This document shows positions 43,238 through 52,469 of a stretch of 64,000 nt of DNA, one piece after another. Within the stretch, counting starts at the first letter, position 1; each line of letters opens with the position of its first letter. The translations under genes were made by a program, and so were the position numbers. This DNA comes from Rhodospirillales bacterium (GTDB lineage Bacteria; Pseudomonadota; Alphaproteobacteria; Micavibrionales; Micavibrionaceae), in NCBI GenBank assembly GCA_020638395.1, contig JACKIP010000008.1:1-64000 (forward strand). The letters are read 5' to 3'. The notes beneath the pieces are model-generated. The model had not been told where the DNA came from. It saw only the letters and a program-made list of their open reading frames with translations, and did not search any database.

Positions 43238-44662
43238 ATGAAAAAAGTTTTTCATATCACCTTGGCTGTTTTGTTAGGGATTTTTGTTTCGGGCGTCCTT
43301 ACGTCCGGAAGTATCGTGCCAGCAAATATGATCGCCCCCCCCGCCCGTGCAGATGGCTGTGGCAATCCGGAATGCGATTGTAACGGCTGGGGGTGGGGCT
43401 GTCCGGCCCCTAACTGTAACTGTCAATTTGTCACCGGAATATGTGATGCAGTCCAAAATAAATATCACCCCGACACACGCAGTCATGTAACCGAAGAAAT
43501 CCACCAAATGGAAAACTGGATTGTTACTGACTGGATGCAGGGATACCTTCTTCCCAGCATGATGGCCATGACAGAAGAGCTGACAACTGTTGCCATGCAT
43601 CAGGTCATGACCATCGGGACCTTCTTCGACGCCCGCATGGAGCTGCAAACACAACGCCTGCTGCAGGAATTGCAGGCGCAATCCTATAAAGATTATCATC
43701 CCAGCGAAGGGGTCTGTGTCTTTGCAACCAACGTTCGTAGTCTTGCCATGTCTGACCGCAAGATTGCCCTGAACAAAAATATTCTAAGCTCCCGCGCTCT
43801 GAGCCGGCATCTGGGAATTAAGAATGACGCCGGGGCCGAAGGGGTTAAGACCGATCTGGGAGAGGAGTTTACCAGTTCTGTTGATAACACGACCTACCGT
43901 AACGGCAGACTGAGACAATTTCAGGATGAATACTGTAACCCCAGAAACAATAATGGAAAGCTGAAATTTATCTGCGGCAACTCGGGGGCCGGGGCGAGCG
44001 ACGATTATAGAATTGAACATGATATTGACTTTGTTGATATTTTTGCTGCGGCCAAAACAATGAATTTCGATTTCCTCAGAACGGCAGATGAAACCAGCCC
44101 GGAAGAAAAAAAATATCTGGAAGATTATCTGGCTTTGTCCAAAAATCTTTATGGACATCAGGTCCCTTACCGTTCGGCGAAGTCTTCGTTTGACGTGCCG
44201 TCAGATTTCTTTACCAATCCGGACGCCTATGAAACGCAACCCTATTCAAACTTTTTGAATCTGAGATCCTTGCTGGCGAAACGCAGCGTTGTCGAAAATT
44301 CATTCCATGCGCAAACGGCCCTGAAATCCAGGGGGGATCCGGAAGTTTCCTACTACATGAACTCACTTCTAAGTGAATTAGGCATTGACGGAGATCAGAT
44401 CTCCGCCATGTTACAAGGGGCCCCCAGTTACTATGCGCAGATGGAAATTCTGACTAAGAAAATTTACCAAAACCCCCGTTTTTATGTCGATCTCTATGAC
44501 AAACCCGCCAATGTCAACCGAAAACAGGTCGCGATGAAAGCCATCGGACTCATGCAAAACTGGGATACCTTCGAAGCGACCATGCGAGTTGAAATGCTGT
44601 CATCTGTCTTGCTGGAACTGGAAATGGTTGAGGCTCAGAACGCAATTCAGGGGGGACAATAA
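43238..44662 (+). CDS. Exported cysteine-rich protein, paralogue 1 of a three-member family
   Basis: 474 residues. A signal peptide (hydrophobic VFHITLAVLLGIFVSGVL, cleavage near PPARA) is followed by seven Cys in 30 residues, then the family body. Shared with the paralogues at 45573 and 46866: a helical region containing LQ and QTQ repeats ending KDYHPSEGVC (about 150-160); YCNPRNNNGKLKFICG (about 232-247); and SYYAQMEILTKKIYQNPRFY then DKPANVNRK (about 396-430). Three Cys are conserved in all. No known family recognised. It is the first of four adjacent genes; an ATG is preferred over a TTG three bases upstream. Confidence 0.75.
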   Translation: MKKVFHITLAVLLGIFVSGVLTSGSIVPANMIAPPARADGCGNPECDCNGWGWGCPAPNCNCQFVTGICDAVQNKYHPDTRSHVTEEIHQMENWIVTDWMQGYLLPSMMAMTEELTTVAMHQVMTIGTFFDARMELQTQRLLQELQAQSYKDYHPSEGVCVFATNVRSLAMSDRKIALNKNILSSRALSRHLGIKNDAGAEGVKTDLGEEFTSSVDNTTYRNGRLRQFQDEYCNPRNNNGKLKFICGNSGAGASDDYRIEHDIDFVDIFAAAKTMNFDFLRTADETSPEEKKYLEDYLALSKNLYGHQVPYRSAKSSFDVPSDFFTNPDAYETQPYSNFLNLRSLLAKRSVVENSFHAQTALKSRGDPEVSYYMNSLLSELGIDGDQISAMLQGAPSYYAQMEILTKKIYQNPRFYVDLYDKPANVNRKQVAMKAIGLMQNWDTFEATMRVEMLSSVLLELEMVEAQNAIQGGQ

Positions 44663-45559
44663 ATGGCCATCCTGAATCGCACGAAATATGCATCCTTTAA
44701 ATTCCTGACTTTGACGGGAATAACTCTTTTGTCCTTGGCTATGCCCTCAACATCAAAGGCCTCGATGACTGTCACGAATCCAGCATTGACGACCAAAACC
44801 TGCAATGCGACCTACTATGAATCCTTAAAGAGTCGGGCCTGGCTGGAGTCACAGCGGAAAATGCGGCAGGTGGAAAATTATATCTTCAAGCCGGACAGTG
44901 TTCTTGACTATGCCTGCTTTGATATTGAAAGCAACATCGCGGCCAAAGAAATAGAAGAAATTTTCAGTGAGTATCATTCCGGACACTGTTTCCCGGATGC
45001 GTTGGACTGTGCTCTACAGGATATTGTCATCTCTACACTGGAAAAATATCAAACCAGTAACTTTAATCACTCATTCCTCGGAGGCCATAGCGGTCTGTCA
45101 CGCGTTGCACATAATGGATCTAATCGCACCATGTGCTCCGTCATGAAAGATGTCTGGGCGCTTGCCAAGTGCCGGAACTTTGCGGAGAATGCCGGAACGG
45201 ACGGATTCCTGAGTTTCAAGGACTATGCCTCCACAGATCCGCGCCTGTTACCTACTGCCTGTACCAACAACAAAGCCTCGGACTGGAACGATCATCTTGC
45301 CAATGCGTTTAAACCGGCTGCAGCGACGGCCTGGTATAAGCCCATGACCACCGCAGCAAAAAATATAAGTGATACGCAGGACCAATATCTGAATCCAGGC
45401 AATGATGCCAAACTGGGATGTGGCAGCTTTATCAGAACCGGCATAAGTATTAAAGATACGGGAAGTATCTTTTTCAGGGTCGGGAAAGTTGACGGGGTAT
45501 GTTCGAACCCCGCCTGTACCCCCGATGTGTCAAACAAATGTGTGCTAATGACTTTTTAA
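44663..45559 (+). CDS. Exported cysteine-rich protein, unrelated to its neighbours
   Basis: 298 residues with a signal peptide (SFKFLTLTGITLLSLAMPS) and about ten Cys in the mature part, e.g. YACFD, GHCFPDALDC and VCSNPACTPD. A helical start (RKMRQVENYIFKPDSVLDYA) precedes mixed strands. It is not a paralogue of the other three genes and I do not recognise it. The ATG abuts the preceding stop, so the gene is translationally linked to the family. It probably sits in the periplasm or outside with disulfide bonds. Confidence 0.7.
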   Translation: MAILNRTKYASFKFLTLTGITLLSLAMPSTSKASMTVTNPALTTKTCNATYYESLKSRAWLESQRKMRQVENYIFKPDSVLDYACFDIESNIAAKEIEEIFSEYHSGHCFPDALDCALQDIVISTLEKYQTSNFNHSFLGGHSGLSRVAHNGSNRTMCSVMKDVWALAKCRNFAENAGTDGFLSFKDYASTDPRLLPTACTNNKASDWNDHLANAFKPAAATAWYKPMTTAAKNISDTQDQYLNPGNDAKLGCGSFIRTGISIKDTGSIFFRVGKVDGVCSNPACTPDVSNKCVLMTF

Positions 45560-45572
45560 AAGGATTATACGT

Positions 45573-46856
45573 ATGAAATTATCTGGTTATGGAGTGACCC
45601 CTATGAAATATCATCATAAACCATTATTGCTGGGACTGGTCTTTACGGTGACGCTGATGACGCTGTCCCTGCTGACAATCCCAAAACCGGCCTATGCCAT
45701 GTGCTGCAGTTGCGTGTGTAACAAATGTGTTGAACCTGCACATGACAGAACCCGCACCCATGTAAGTGACACCATCGCAAATCACCAAACATGGATGCTG
45801 GACAGTCTCTGGTATGAAAACGTGCTGCCGGCCATGATGAAAATGGCGAACCAGCTCTCCGCCGTTGCCATGCAGCAGGTCCAGATTATCGGTACATTCA
45901 TGGACGCCGAAATGCAGATGCAAACCCAGCAGCTCCTGCAGAAATTACAGGCAGAAGCACACAAGGATTACCAACCAAGCGAAGAGCTGTGCAGCATCGG
46001 AACCGGAGTCCGTAGTCTGGCCTCCAGTGAACGCATGGGAGAATTAACCTCCCTGGTGATGTCCAAACGCACGATCGACCGCCAAATGCGCAATCAGAAC
46101 ACTCTGGCGGCAGACCCAGCCAAAGATGCGGTCGCCCGTATCAACCAGTTTGCGAATCGTTATTGCAACAAAAAAGACAATAACGAAGGGTTTGGAAAAC
46201 TTTGCGACGGCGCAACAAAACCGGAATTTCACAATAAGGACGTGGATTTCACCCGTACGATTGATGTTCCCTTAACACTGGACGTCAATTTTGCCACAGG
46301 AAATACCGGTGCAGGAGCCAAAGCCACAGATGACGAACAGGACGTGCTCGCCATGGCGACGAACCTTTTTGCAAATAAAATTATGACTGGCAACCTTAAT
46401 ATTGACGGGCAAAGAGCGCCTGACAGAGAACGCTTTCTCGATTACCGGGCGGTCATGGCAAAGCGCAGTGTGGCGCAAAATACCTTCAACACGCTGATCG
46501 GCATGAAGTCCGCCGGATCAGGAATTGGCACAACCGAGCTGAACGCTATTCTTGAAGAACTGGGCGTTCCCGCAGCACAGGTCACGCAAATACTGGGAAA
46601 TAACCCGAGTTATTATGCCCAAATGGAACTATTGACGAAAAAGATTTTTCAGAACCCTTCGTTCTACATTAATCTTTACGACAAACCGGCAAACGTCAAC
46701 CGTAAAGCTGTTGCTCTGCAAGCCCTACAGCTCATGCTGCTGAACGATACCTTTAACAGCCAGATGAGAACAGAACTGATTATGGCTTTGGCGCTTGAAT
46801 CCGAACTGATGAAAGCTCAGGAGGGTATTCAGGGACGGCTGAATGACCAAAATTAA
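45573..46856 (+). CDS. Exported cysteine-rich protein, paralogue 2 of a three-member family
   Basis: 427 residues. A signal peptide (MKYHHKPLLLGLVFTVTLMT, cleavage near KPAYA) is followed by a five-Cys cluster CCSCVCNKC. The body is clearly homologous to paralogue 1: MQTQQLLQKLQAEAHKDYQP, RVSxx-type Cys in ELCSIGTGVRSL, YCNKKDNN, and NPSYYAQMELLTKKIFQNPS then DKPANVNRK. Helix-rich. It starts 14 bases after the previous stop with AAAAGGA upstream. Not a lipoprotein: no lipobox before the cluster. Confidence 0.75.
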   Translation: MKLSGYGVTPMKYHHKPLLLGLVFTVTLMTLSLLTIPKPAYAMCCSCVCNKCVEPAHDRTRTHVSDTIANHQTWMLDSLWYENVLPAMMKMANQLSAVAMQQVQIIGTFMDAEMQMQTQQLLQKLQAEAHKDYQPSEELCSIGTGVRSLASSERMGELTSLVMSKRTIDRQMRNQNTLAADPAKDAVARINQFANRYCNKKDNNEGFGKLCDGATKPEFHNKDVDFTRTIDVPLTLDVNFATGNTGAGAKATDDEQDVLAMATNLFANKIMTGNLNIDGQRAPDRERFLDYRAVMAKRSVAQNTFNTLIGMKSAGSGIGTTELNAILEELGVPAAQVTQILGNNPSYYAQMELLTKKIFQNPSFYINLYDKPANVNRKAVALQALQLMLLNDTFNSQMRTELIMALALESELMKAQEGIQGRLNDQN

Positions 46857-46865
46857 CCACTTATA

Positions 46866-48707
46866 ATGAATGTGCTGATGAAAAAACGTTTTATTTTAGC
46901 TGGTGCTTTTGCGATATCAATGACGGGAATCGTTGCGGTCTCAACCTTCCCGCAGGCACGTTTTCACACCATTGCAGATATCCCTGCCCCGGATAAAACA
47001 CCTCATCTTCAGGTTTTTGTTAAAGGAGAAAATTTTCCGGCGGGGCAGCCCTATACACTGTCCCTCCAGAATGGAGACCAGCTAAACTTTACTATCTCTG
47101 AGACCGGGACGATCAATAACAGTTATATTTTGCCCGATGCCATTAGCCGTCAGGAAAAAATAGCACTCTACATCAGCGAACAAAGCGCGTTAAAAGTTGA
47201 CCCGGAGGATATCCGGCTTGAGATTGATACTCCGTCGCAAACCCTTACCTGGGCTGGAAAATTTCTGATTCCCTCCCAAAAAATTAATGTCTCTCTTTCC
47301 GGAAATGATGGTCCGCCCCCTCTGCAAACCCGTTCTGACTGGACCGGAAATTTTACCCAGAATATCAGCTACCAGGCGGCTGATCTGATCGGTAAGGAAA
47401 CCTGCTTCGAAGAAGACCTCCCACATGGGAAAAAACTGTGCGTTGCGTTTGGCATACACAGATCTGCTGATCTGATACAGGTGGTAACGGTTGGGACAAC
47501 AACCGCCAAGCAATCTTCCGATGATCCGTTTTCTACGTTTGATAAGTGGACCACACCATCAAACTGTCAACCCTATGACGTAGAACTCAGCCTGTGTAAT
47601 TCATCCCATGTCTCCAGCCTGCAGGAAGATTTATCAAAGACCTATTACGATTTCACGCGGATGACCTTGCAGTTCTCTGCCACCATGATGGCACAAGCTG
47701 GGTTTATCGGGACGTTGATTGACGGCAAAAACCAGATGGAAACCCAGTTATTGCTGTGGGAACGGCAGGAACAGGCGCATGATGATTATCATCCCTCAGA
47801 ACAAATGTGCGCCATTGCCTCCATGACCAAAGAGCTGCAAAATTCCGAAACCCGCAGAGAGTTAAATACGTATGGCATTGCCAGAGCCCTCGAGTATGCC
47901 GAGCAAAATCCGCAAAATCATCACACTGCCTATGGTGGATCTATGGATACGCAGTTCCGCCTGCAAAGCTTTAAAGAAAAACACTGCGTCCCGTCAAATG
48001 ATAATGGCGCATTGAAAATTTTCTGCAACGGCCTGAGCACAGGGAAATTTTTACGACAAAATCGTGACGTGGATTTCGCACGTCTGATTGATATTCCGAA
48101 AACACTCAAGGTTGATATTACGGACGCCAAAAACTCAAGTGCCGACGAGGAAGACGTCATGAGCATGGGGCGGTTATTATTTGGACATAAAGTACTCAAT
48201 ATGCCGCAACCCGTAGAGGATTCCGAATCTAAAAATATTTTGAACGATCCAGACAAATTTCTGCACCCCTATCAAGAATACCGCTCCATCAGTGCGATGC
48301 GGAACGCGGCACGTTACAGCTTTGCTAATTATGTTGGTATGAAAGCGGAGGGCGCCGGGTCATCAAATCTCCATATTCAGACACTGATGAAAGATTTTGG
48401 CATGCCGGATGAGGATATCAAGCGGTTCATCGGTGAAAACCCAAGCTATTTTGCCCAGATGCACGTTCTGACAAAACAGATCTACCAGCATCCGGATTTC
48501 TATACGAACCTGATTACCAAAGACGCCAACATTGCGCGCTTTCAGGCCTCGATGGAAGCCATCAACCTGATGGCCGGACGCGAACGGTTTGAAAGCCTCC
48601 TTAGAAAAGAGATGCTTCTGTCACTTCTGGTTGAGATGAAACTGCGCACCCTCCAGAAAAAAGTGGATGCCGGCCTGAAAGATATGGACTCGCGCCTGTT
48701 GAAATAA
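46866..48707 (+). CDS. Exported or anchored protein, paralogue 3 with an N-terminal extension
   Basis: 613 residues. A hydrophobic N-terminus (MKKRFILAGAFAISMTGIVA) is followed by about 210 residues of strand-rich sequence absent from the other two, then the family body: METQLLLWERQEQAHDDYHP, EQMCAIAS, KEKHCVPSNDNGAL and NPSYFAQMHVLTKQIYQHPD. The three conserved Cys are kept. It lacks the N-terminal Cys cluster. It is the last gene of the four; flgK follows on its own promoter 72 bases later. Confidence 0.75.
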   Translation: MNVLMKKRFILAGAFAISMTGIVAVSTFPQARFHTIADIPAPDKTPHLQVFVKGENFPAGQPYTLSLQNGDQLNFTISETGTINNSYILPDAISRQEKIALYISEQSALKVDPEDIRLEIDTPSQTLTWAGKFLIPSQKINVSLSGNDGPPPLQTRSDWTGNFTQNISYQAADLIGKETCFEEDLPHGKKLCVAFGIHRSADLIQVVTVGTTTAKQSSDDPFSTFDKWTTPSNCQPYDVELSLCNSSHVSSLQEDLSKTYYDFTRMTLQFSATMMAQAGFIGTLIDGKNQMETQLLLWERQEQAHDDYHPSEQMCAIASMTKELQNSETRRELNTYGIARALEYAEQNPQNHHTAYGGSMDTQFRLQSFKEKHCVPSNDNGALKIFCNGLSTGKFLRQNRDVDFARLIDIPKTLKVDITDAKNSSADEEDVMSMGRLLFGHKVLNMPQPVEDSESKNILNDPDKFLHPYQEYRSISAMRNAARYSFANYVGMKAEGAGSSNLHIQTLMKDFGMPDEDIKRFIGENPSYFAQMHVLTKQIYQHPDFYTNLITKDANIARFQASMEAINLMAGRERFESLLRKEMLLSLLVEMKLRTLQKKVDAGLKDMDSRLLK

Positions 48708-48725
48708 TCCCCCAAAAAGAAAAAC

Positions 48726-48741
48726 TGGCATTCTCTTTGCA
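48726..48741 (+). promoter_or_regulatory. Putative sigma-54 promoter of flgK-flgL
   Basis: TGGCATTCTCTTTGCA with GG and GC 12 bases apart, matching the -24/-12 consensus TGGCAC-N5-TTGCA at nearly every fixed position. The predicted start near 48752 leaves a 27-base leader with CAGGAG 9 bases before the flgK ATG. Confidence 0.7.
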
Positions 48742-48778
48742 ACACTCCTGAAGGTAAATACTATCAGGAGTTACTTGC

Positions 48779-51268
48779 ATGTCTTTGAGCGCCCTTGACG
48801 CTGCCCTGTCCGGATTAAAAATCTCACAGCAACAGCTTGGCGTTATTTCAAATAACATCGCCAACGTCAGCACCGAAGGCTATACGCGCAAAATCTTGCC
48901 CCAATCTACGCAGGCGATTAACGGGCTGAGCGTTGCCGTGCAGTCCGAAGTGATTATCCGGAACGTCGATATTTCTCTGACGCGGGATGTCTGGACGCAA
49001 GTCAGTTCCACCAGCGCGCTTGATACAAAACTCTCCTACTTGCAGCAAATTGAAAATTTTCATGGCGCGCCGGATGCGGAAATATCTTTTGCGGCAAAAA
49101 TTGCCGCTTTACGCGATAGTTTCAGCGCCCTGTCAGATAGCCCGGACGATACCTTCCTGCTCAGCAGTACCGTTGAACAAGCCAACACGACCGCCAATAA
49201 GATCAATGATTTTGCCGATCTGTTAACCCAGATGCGTAATGACGCACAGTCCGACTTGCAAATTTCCGTCTCCCGCACCAATGATCTTCTGGAGCAGATT
49301 GCCGGGTTAAACGACCAGATTCGCTTCCAGTTGAATACCAATCGCTCGGCCGCGCAATTACAGGATTTCCGAGATCAGGTTGTTAAGGACTTATCACAGG
49401 AAATTGAAATCAGTTTCTTTGTCCGCGGCGATGGAGTCATGGTTGTCCAGACCGCGCAAGGGCAGGAATTAACCGGAGATCAGGCACAGGAGCTGGTTTT
49501 CTCCCCGGTTCCGGTCAGCACAACGAATGCCTATCCGGATCTGGGAGTCTCAGGCCTGTTTTTGAAAGGCGACCCTGCCACAACACCAGGAGGCGTTGAC
49601 CTGACCGAAGAAGCTTTGGGAGGAAAAATCGGGGCTCTTTTGGAGCTGCGAGATCAGTCCATCCCCAAGTATAGCGCGCAGATTGACGAGGTTGCGCATA
49701 AGATGGCGCTGCGATTTGAAGCGCAGGGATTGCGGTTGTTTACGGATGCCTCTGGCAATGTTCCGGCCGATACACCTCCTGTTCCGGATGATCCACTAAC
49801 CCCTCTGATTGATGAAAGTGCTCCCGTTGAATATGTCGGATTTGCCGCGGAAATGCGGGTAAACGCCAATATTATTGCGGACCACACCTTGCTCAGAAGC
49901 GGAACTTACGGTGCCTCTGTTTTGCCGGGGTCCAATGAAGTCATCCAGCGTGTTCTCGATTTCACCTTCGGAGAATATGAATATCAAGCCGCAATCGGCA
50001 CCGTCGGATTTGGCGCCGCCGATGTGGGCGGGGCGACCTTGCAGGATTATCTGGGCTTATATTCCACCAACAGCTTTACCGGCACGCTTGATTTATCCGC
50101 ATATGCCGACACAAATGCCCTTGTCTCGGCGGCGAATGGCCTTCTGGATGATCCCAATGATGTGTTTCGCTTAACCTTTGATGATCCGGACCTCGGATTA
50201 AGCGTCGATCTGGACGTGGATCTAAGTATTGTTGCCGGACTTCCGGGGACCGGAGATTTTGCCTCTGACCTCGTTTCCTATATCAACACCACCGCCATTC
50301 CCGCTTTGCCGGCGGCAGATCAGACCGACCTTGCAACGATGGGAGTCACGGTACAGGTTGGCCCCTCCGGCCAGTTAAAAATTCTGTCCCGCGGCGATAT
50401 TTCCATCACGGCGGATCCTGCCGGAGTCCCCGGCGGCATGAATAACAGCGGACTGGCTTTTTTGGGCTTCAGCGAAGGAGCCAGCAGTCAGGCAGTTGAC
50501 CCTTATTTCGATATACAGGTTGGTGGCAATCCTGCGGTGCGCATCACTATAGACCGGGACGATACGGAAACAGACCTTCTGGCAAAGCTTCAGGCGGTTT
50601 CCGGATTGGGGGTCTATGATTTTATCGCCAACCCGGACGGTCTGGGCAGTGAGATCCGCTTGCGTCCGGGCAATAACTACACCACGCCGGACTTTGGTGG
50701 AGCGTTACGCATTATCGGCGGCCCGTTTGAAACCGAGGCCGGAGGCACCGCGCAGGGATTGATTGACGATACGGATAGTGACGGCGCAGGAGATACCCTT
50801 GCCCTTCTGCCAACCGGCATCAATATTGTCACAGCACTATTTGGTCGGGTGTCCGATACGGACGGCGCGGCCGGGTTCACAGCAGGGTCGGAACTTTCCC
50901 CCATTTCCAGTGTTTTATACCAGTCGGAAACTGTAAACGGATCGGGTGAGTATGTATCATTCCGCAGCCAATATCTGGGGCCGGATCTTGGCGTCAGCAC
51001 AACGCTGTCTGGCTCCCGCTCTCTCATAGATTTTGGACAGAAAGTTCTCAATAAACAAACCGAAGATATTGTCATCACGCAATCCCGTTATGAGGATGAA
51101 AGTATTTTTCAGGAAACACTGGAGCAACAGCTAATGAACGAATCGGGCGTCAATCTGGATGAAGAACTGTCGCACCTGATTGTGATTCAAACCGCTTACG
51201 CCGCTGCCGCCCGTGCCGTAAGCGCTATTGATGATATGTTTCAGGAGCTTATAAACGCAATCAGATAA
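48779..51268 (+). CDS. flgK: Flagellar hook-associated protein 1 (FlgK)
   Basis: 829 residues, long for FlgK (E. coli 547) because of extra surface domains in the middle (about 340-700). The N-terminus SLSALDAALSGLKISQQQLG, then VISNNIANVSTEGYTRK, and the C-terminus SGVNLDEELSHLIVIQTAYA are the conserved rod/hook-type ends. It joins hook and filament. The gene starts behind a sigma-54 promoter and is followed by flgL after 28 bases. Confidence 0.93.
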   Translation: MSLSALDAALSGLKISQQQLGVISNNIANVSTEGYTRKILPQSTQAINGLSVAVQSEVIIRNVDISLTRDVWTQVSSTSALDTKLSYLQQIENFHGAPDAEISFAAKIAALRDSFSALSDSPDDTFLLSSTVEQANTTANKINDFADLLTQMRNDAQSDLQISVSRTNDLLEQIAGLNDQIRFQLNTNRSAAQLQDFRDQVVKDLSQEIEISFFVRGDGVMVVQTAQGQELTGDQAQELVFSPVPVSTTNAYPDLGVSGLFLKGDPATTPGGVDLTEEALGGKIGALLELRDQSIPKYSAQIDEVAHKMALRFEAQGLRLFTDASGNVPADTPPVPDDPLTPLIDESAPVEYVGFAAEMRVNANIIADHTLLRSGTYGASVLPGSNEVIQRVLDFTFGEYEYQAAIGTVGFGAADVGGATLQDYLGLYSTNSFTGTLDLSAYADTNALVSAANGLLDDPNDVFRLTFDDPDLGLSVDLDVDLSIVAGLPGTGDFASDLVSYINTTAIPALPAADQTDLATMGVTVQVGPSGQLKILSRGDISITADPAGVPGGMNNSGLAFLGFSEGASSQAVDPYFDIQVGGNPAVRITIDRDDTETDLLAKLQAVSGLGVYDFIANPDGLGSEIRLRPGNNYTTPDFGGALRIIGGPFETEAGGTAQGLIDDTDSDGAGDTLALLPTGINIVTALFGRVSDTDGAAGFTAGSELSPISSVLYQSETVNGSGEYVSFRSQYLGPDLGVSTTLSGSRSLIDFGQKVLNKQTEDIVITQSRYEDESIFQETLEQQLMNESGVNLDEELSHLIVIQTAYAAAARAVSAIDDMFQELINAIR

Positions 51269-51296
51269 AACAGTTTAAGTTAAAAAGGATACTTCT

Positions 51297-52469
51297 ATGG
51301 CCACCGGCATTTCAACCCTCGGACAATCTATCGGACAAATTTCCCGCCTGAAAACAATGGGCGCCACGCTCGCAGATTTACAGCTTCAGCTGACAAGCGG
51401 TAAAAAGACCCAAAAATTCAGCGGGCTTGGCACAACTGCGATTCTTTCACAACGAGCGCGGGCGGATTTTAACGCAATGGACACCTATATGAATAACCTG
51501 TCCATCTCGAATCGCCGGATGGAATTAATGATTACCGCCATCGAAGAGTTGCAGGCACAGGCCGGAAACGTTGCCAACATCGTTGCAAATGAAATGCAGG
51601 AAGGCGAAATCAATCTCGATCGGGTCAATGACCTTGCAAGTAATATCATTGATTTCATGGAAGATCTGGTCAATGCGCAGGACGGTGACCGCTATTTGTT
51701 TTCAGGCTCAGCCAGCAGCACACAACCTCTCTCTCTGAGCGGCGGGACCCTCCAAACCTATTTGCAGGGACAGTTGACCGATTGGCAAGGGGAAACTCTC
51801 AGCACAAACTCTCTGATTTCGTCCTACCGTAATGTGTCCGATACCATCGTCGGATATAATGCCGCAATCAGTAACGGGGACGTTGGAAATGTGACGGTGC
51901 GCGCCGATAAAAATGTCGAAATAAACTATACAACTCTCGCAAATGCCAGCGGATTCAAAGACATCATGGTCGCGACTCAGATGATGCAGGAACTAACCGT
52001 CACAGATACCTCACAAGTTTATCATATTGACAAAATAAAATTGGAGCGCGCCGATTTCGAGGATGCGCTTCTACCAACAGACCTGCCGCAAACTCCGCCA
52101 CCGGGAACCGCAATGACCTTGCCAGCTGATTTTGATAATGCCGCAACGACCGATGAATTAGTGGCGGAAAATCAACGGCGTGCAGATAGTTTCTTTGCGA
52201 TCTTCAACGATCTGGGCCGCATGATTAACAATGCAATTGACGAGCTTGATACGTTGAGATTCTCTCTGGAAAACAGCCGGGCGCAGGTTATTCATATGCA
52301 GGAACAGCATACGCTCGACCAAAACACCCTCCTCGGAACAATCAGCGATGTGGAAGATGCCGATATCAGCGAAGTTGCCCTATCACTGAATTTCATGGAA
52401 ATTCAGCTGGAAGCCTCCTACCGCGTGACCGCAAGCATCAGCGACCTGAATCTGGCAAATTTCCTTTAG
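51297..52469 (+). CDS. flgL: Flagellar hook-associated protein 3 (FlgL)
   Basis: 390 residues. The flagellin-like N-terminal helices (QISRLKTMGATLADLQLQLT, SGKKTQKFSGL) and C-terminal helices (ADISEVALSLNFMEIQLEAS, YRVTASISDLNLANFL) frame a variable middle. It is the second hook-filament junction protein. AAAAAGGA precedes the ATG. It is the end of the flgKL pair; the repeat region follows. Confidence 0.92.
   Translation: MATGISTLGQSIGQISRLKTMGATLADLQLQLTSGKKTQKFSGLGTTAILSQRARADFNAMDTYMNNLSISNRRMELMITAIEELQAQAGNVANIVANEMQEGEINLDRVNDLASNIIDFMEDLVNAQDGDRYLFSGSASSTQPLSLSGGTLQTYLQGQLTDWQGETLSTNSLISSYRNVSDTIVGYNAAISNGDVGNVTVRADKNVEINYTTLANASGFKDIMVATQMMQELTVTDTSQVYHIDKIKLERADFEDALLPTDLPQTPPPGTAMTLPADFDNAATTDELVAENQRRADSFFAIFNDLGRMINNAIDELDTLRFSLENSRAQVIHMQEQHTLDQNTLLGTISDVEDADISEVALSLNFMEIQLEASYRVTASISDLNLANFL

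Noticed and set aside
45573..45730. Lipoprotein signal before the Cys cluster of paralogue 2
   Set aside because: The residues before the first Cys read AYAMC and do not fit a lipobox; a normal signal peptidase site (AYA) fits better.
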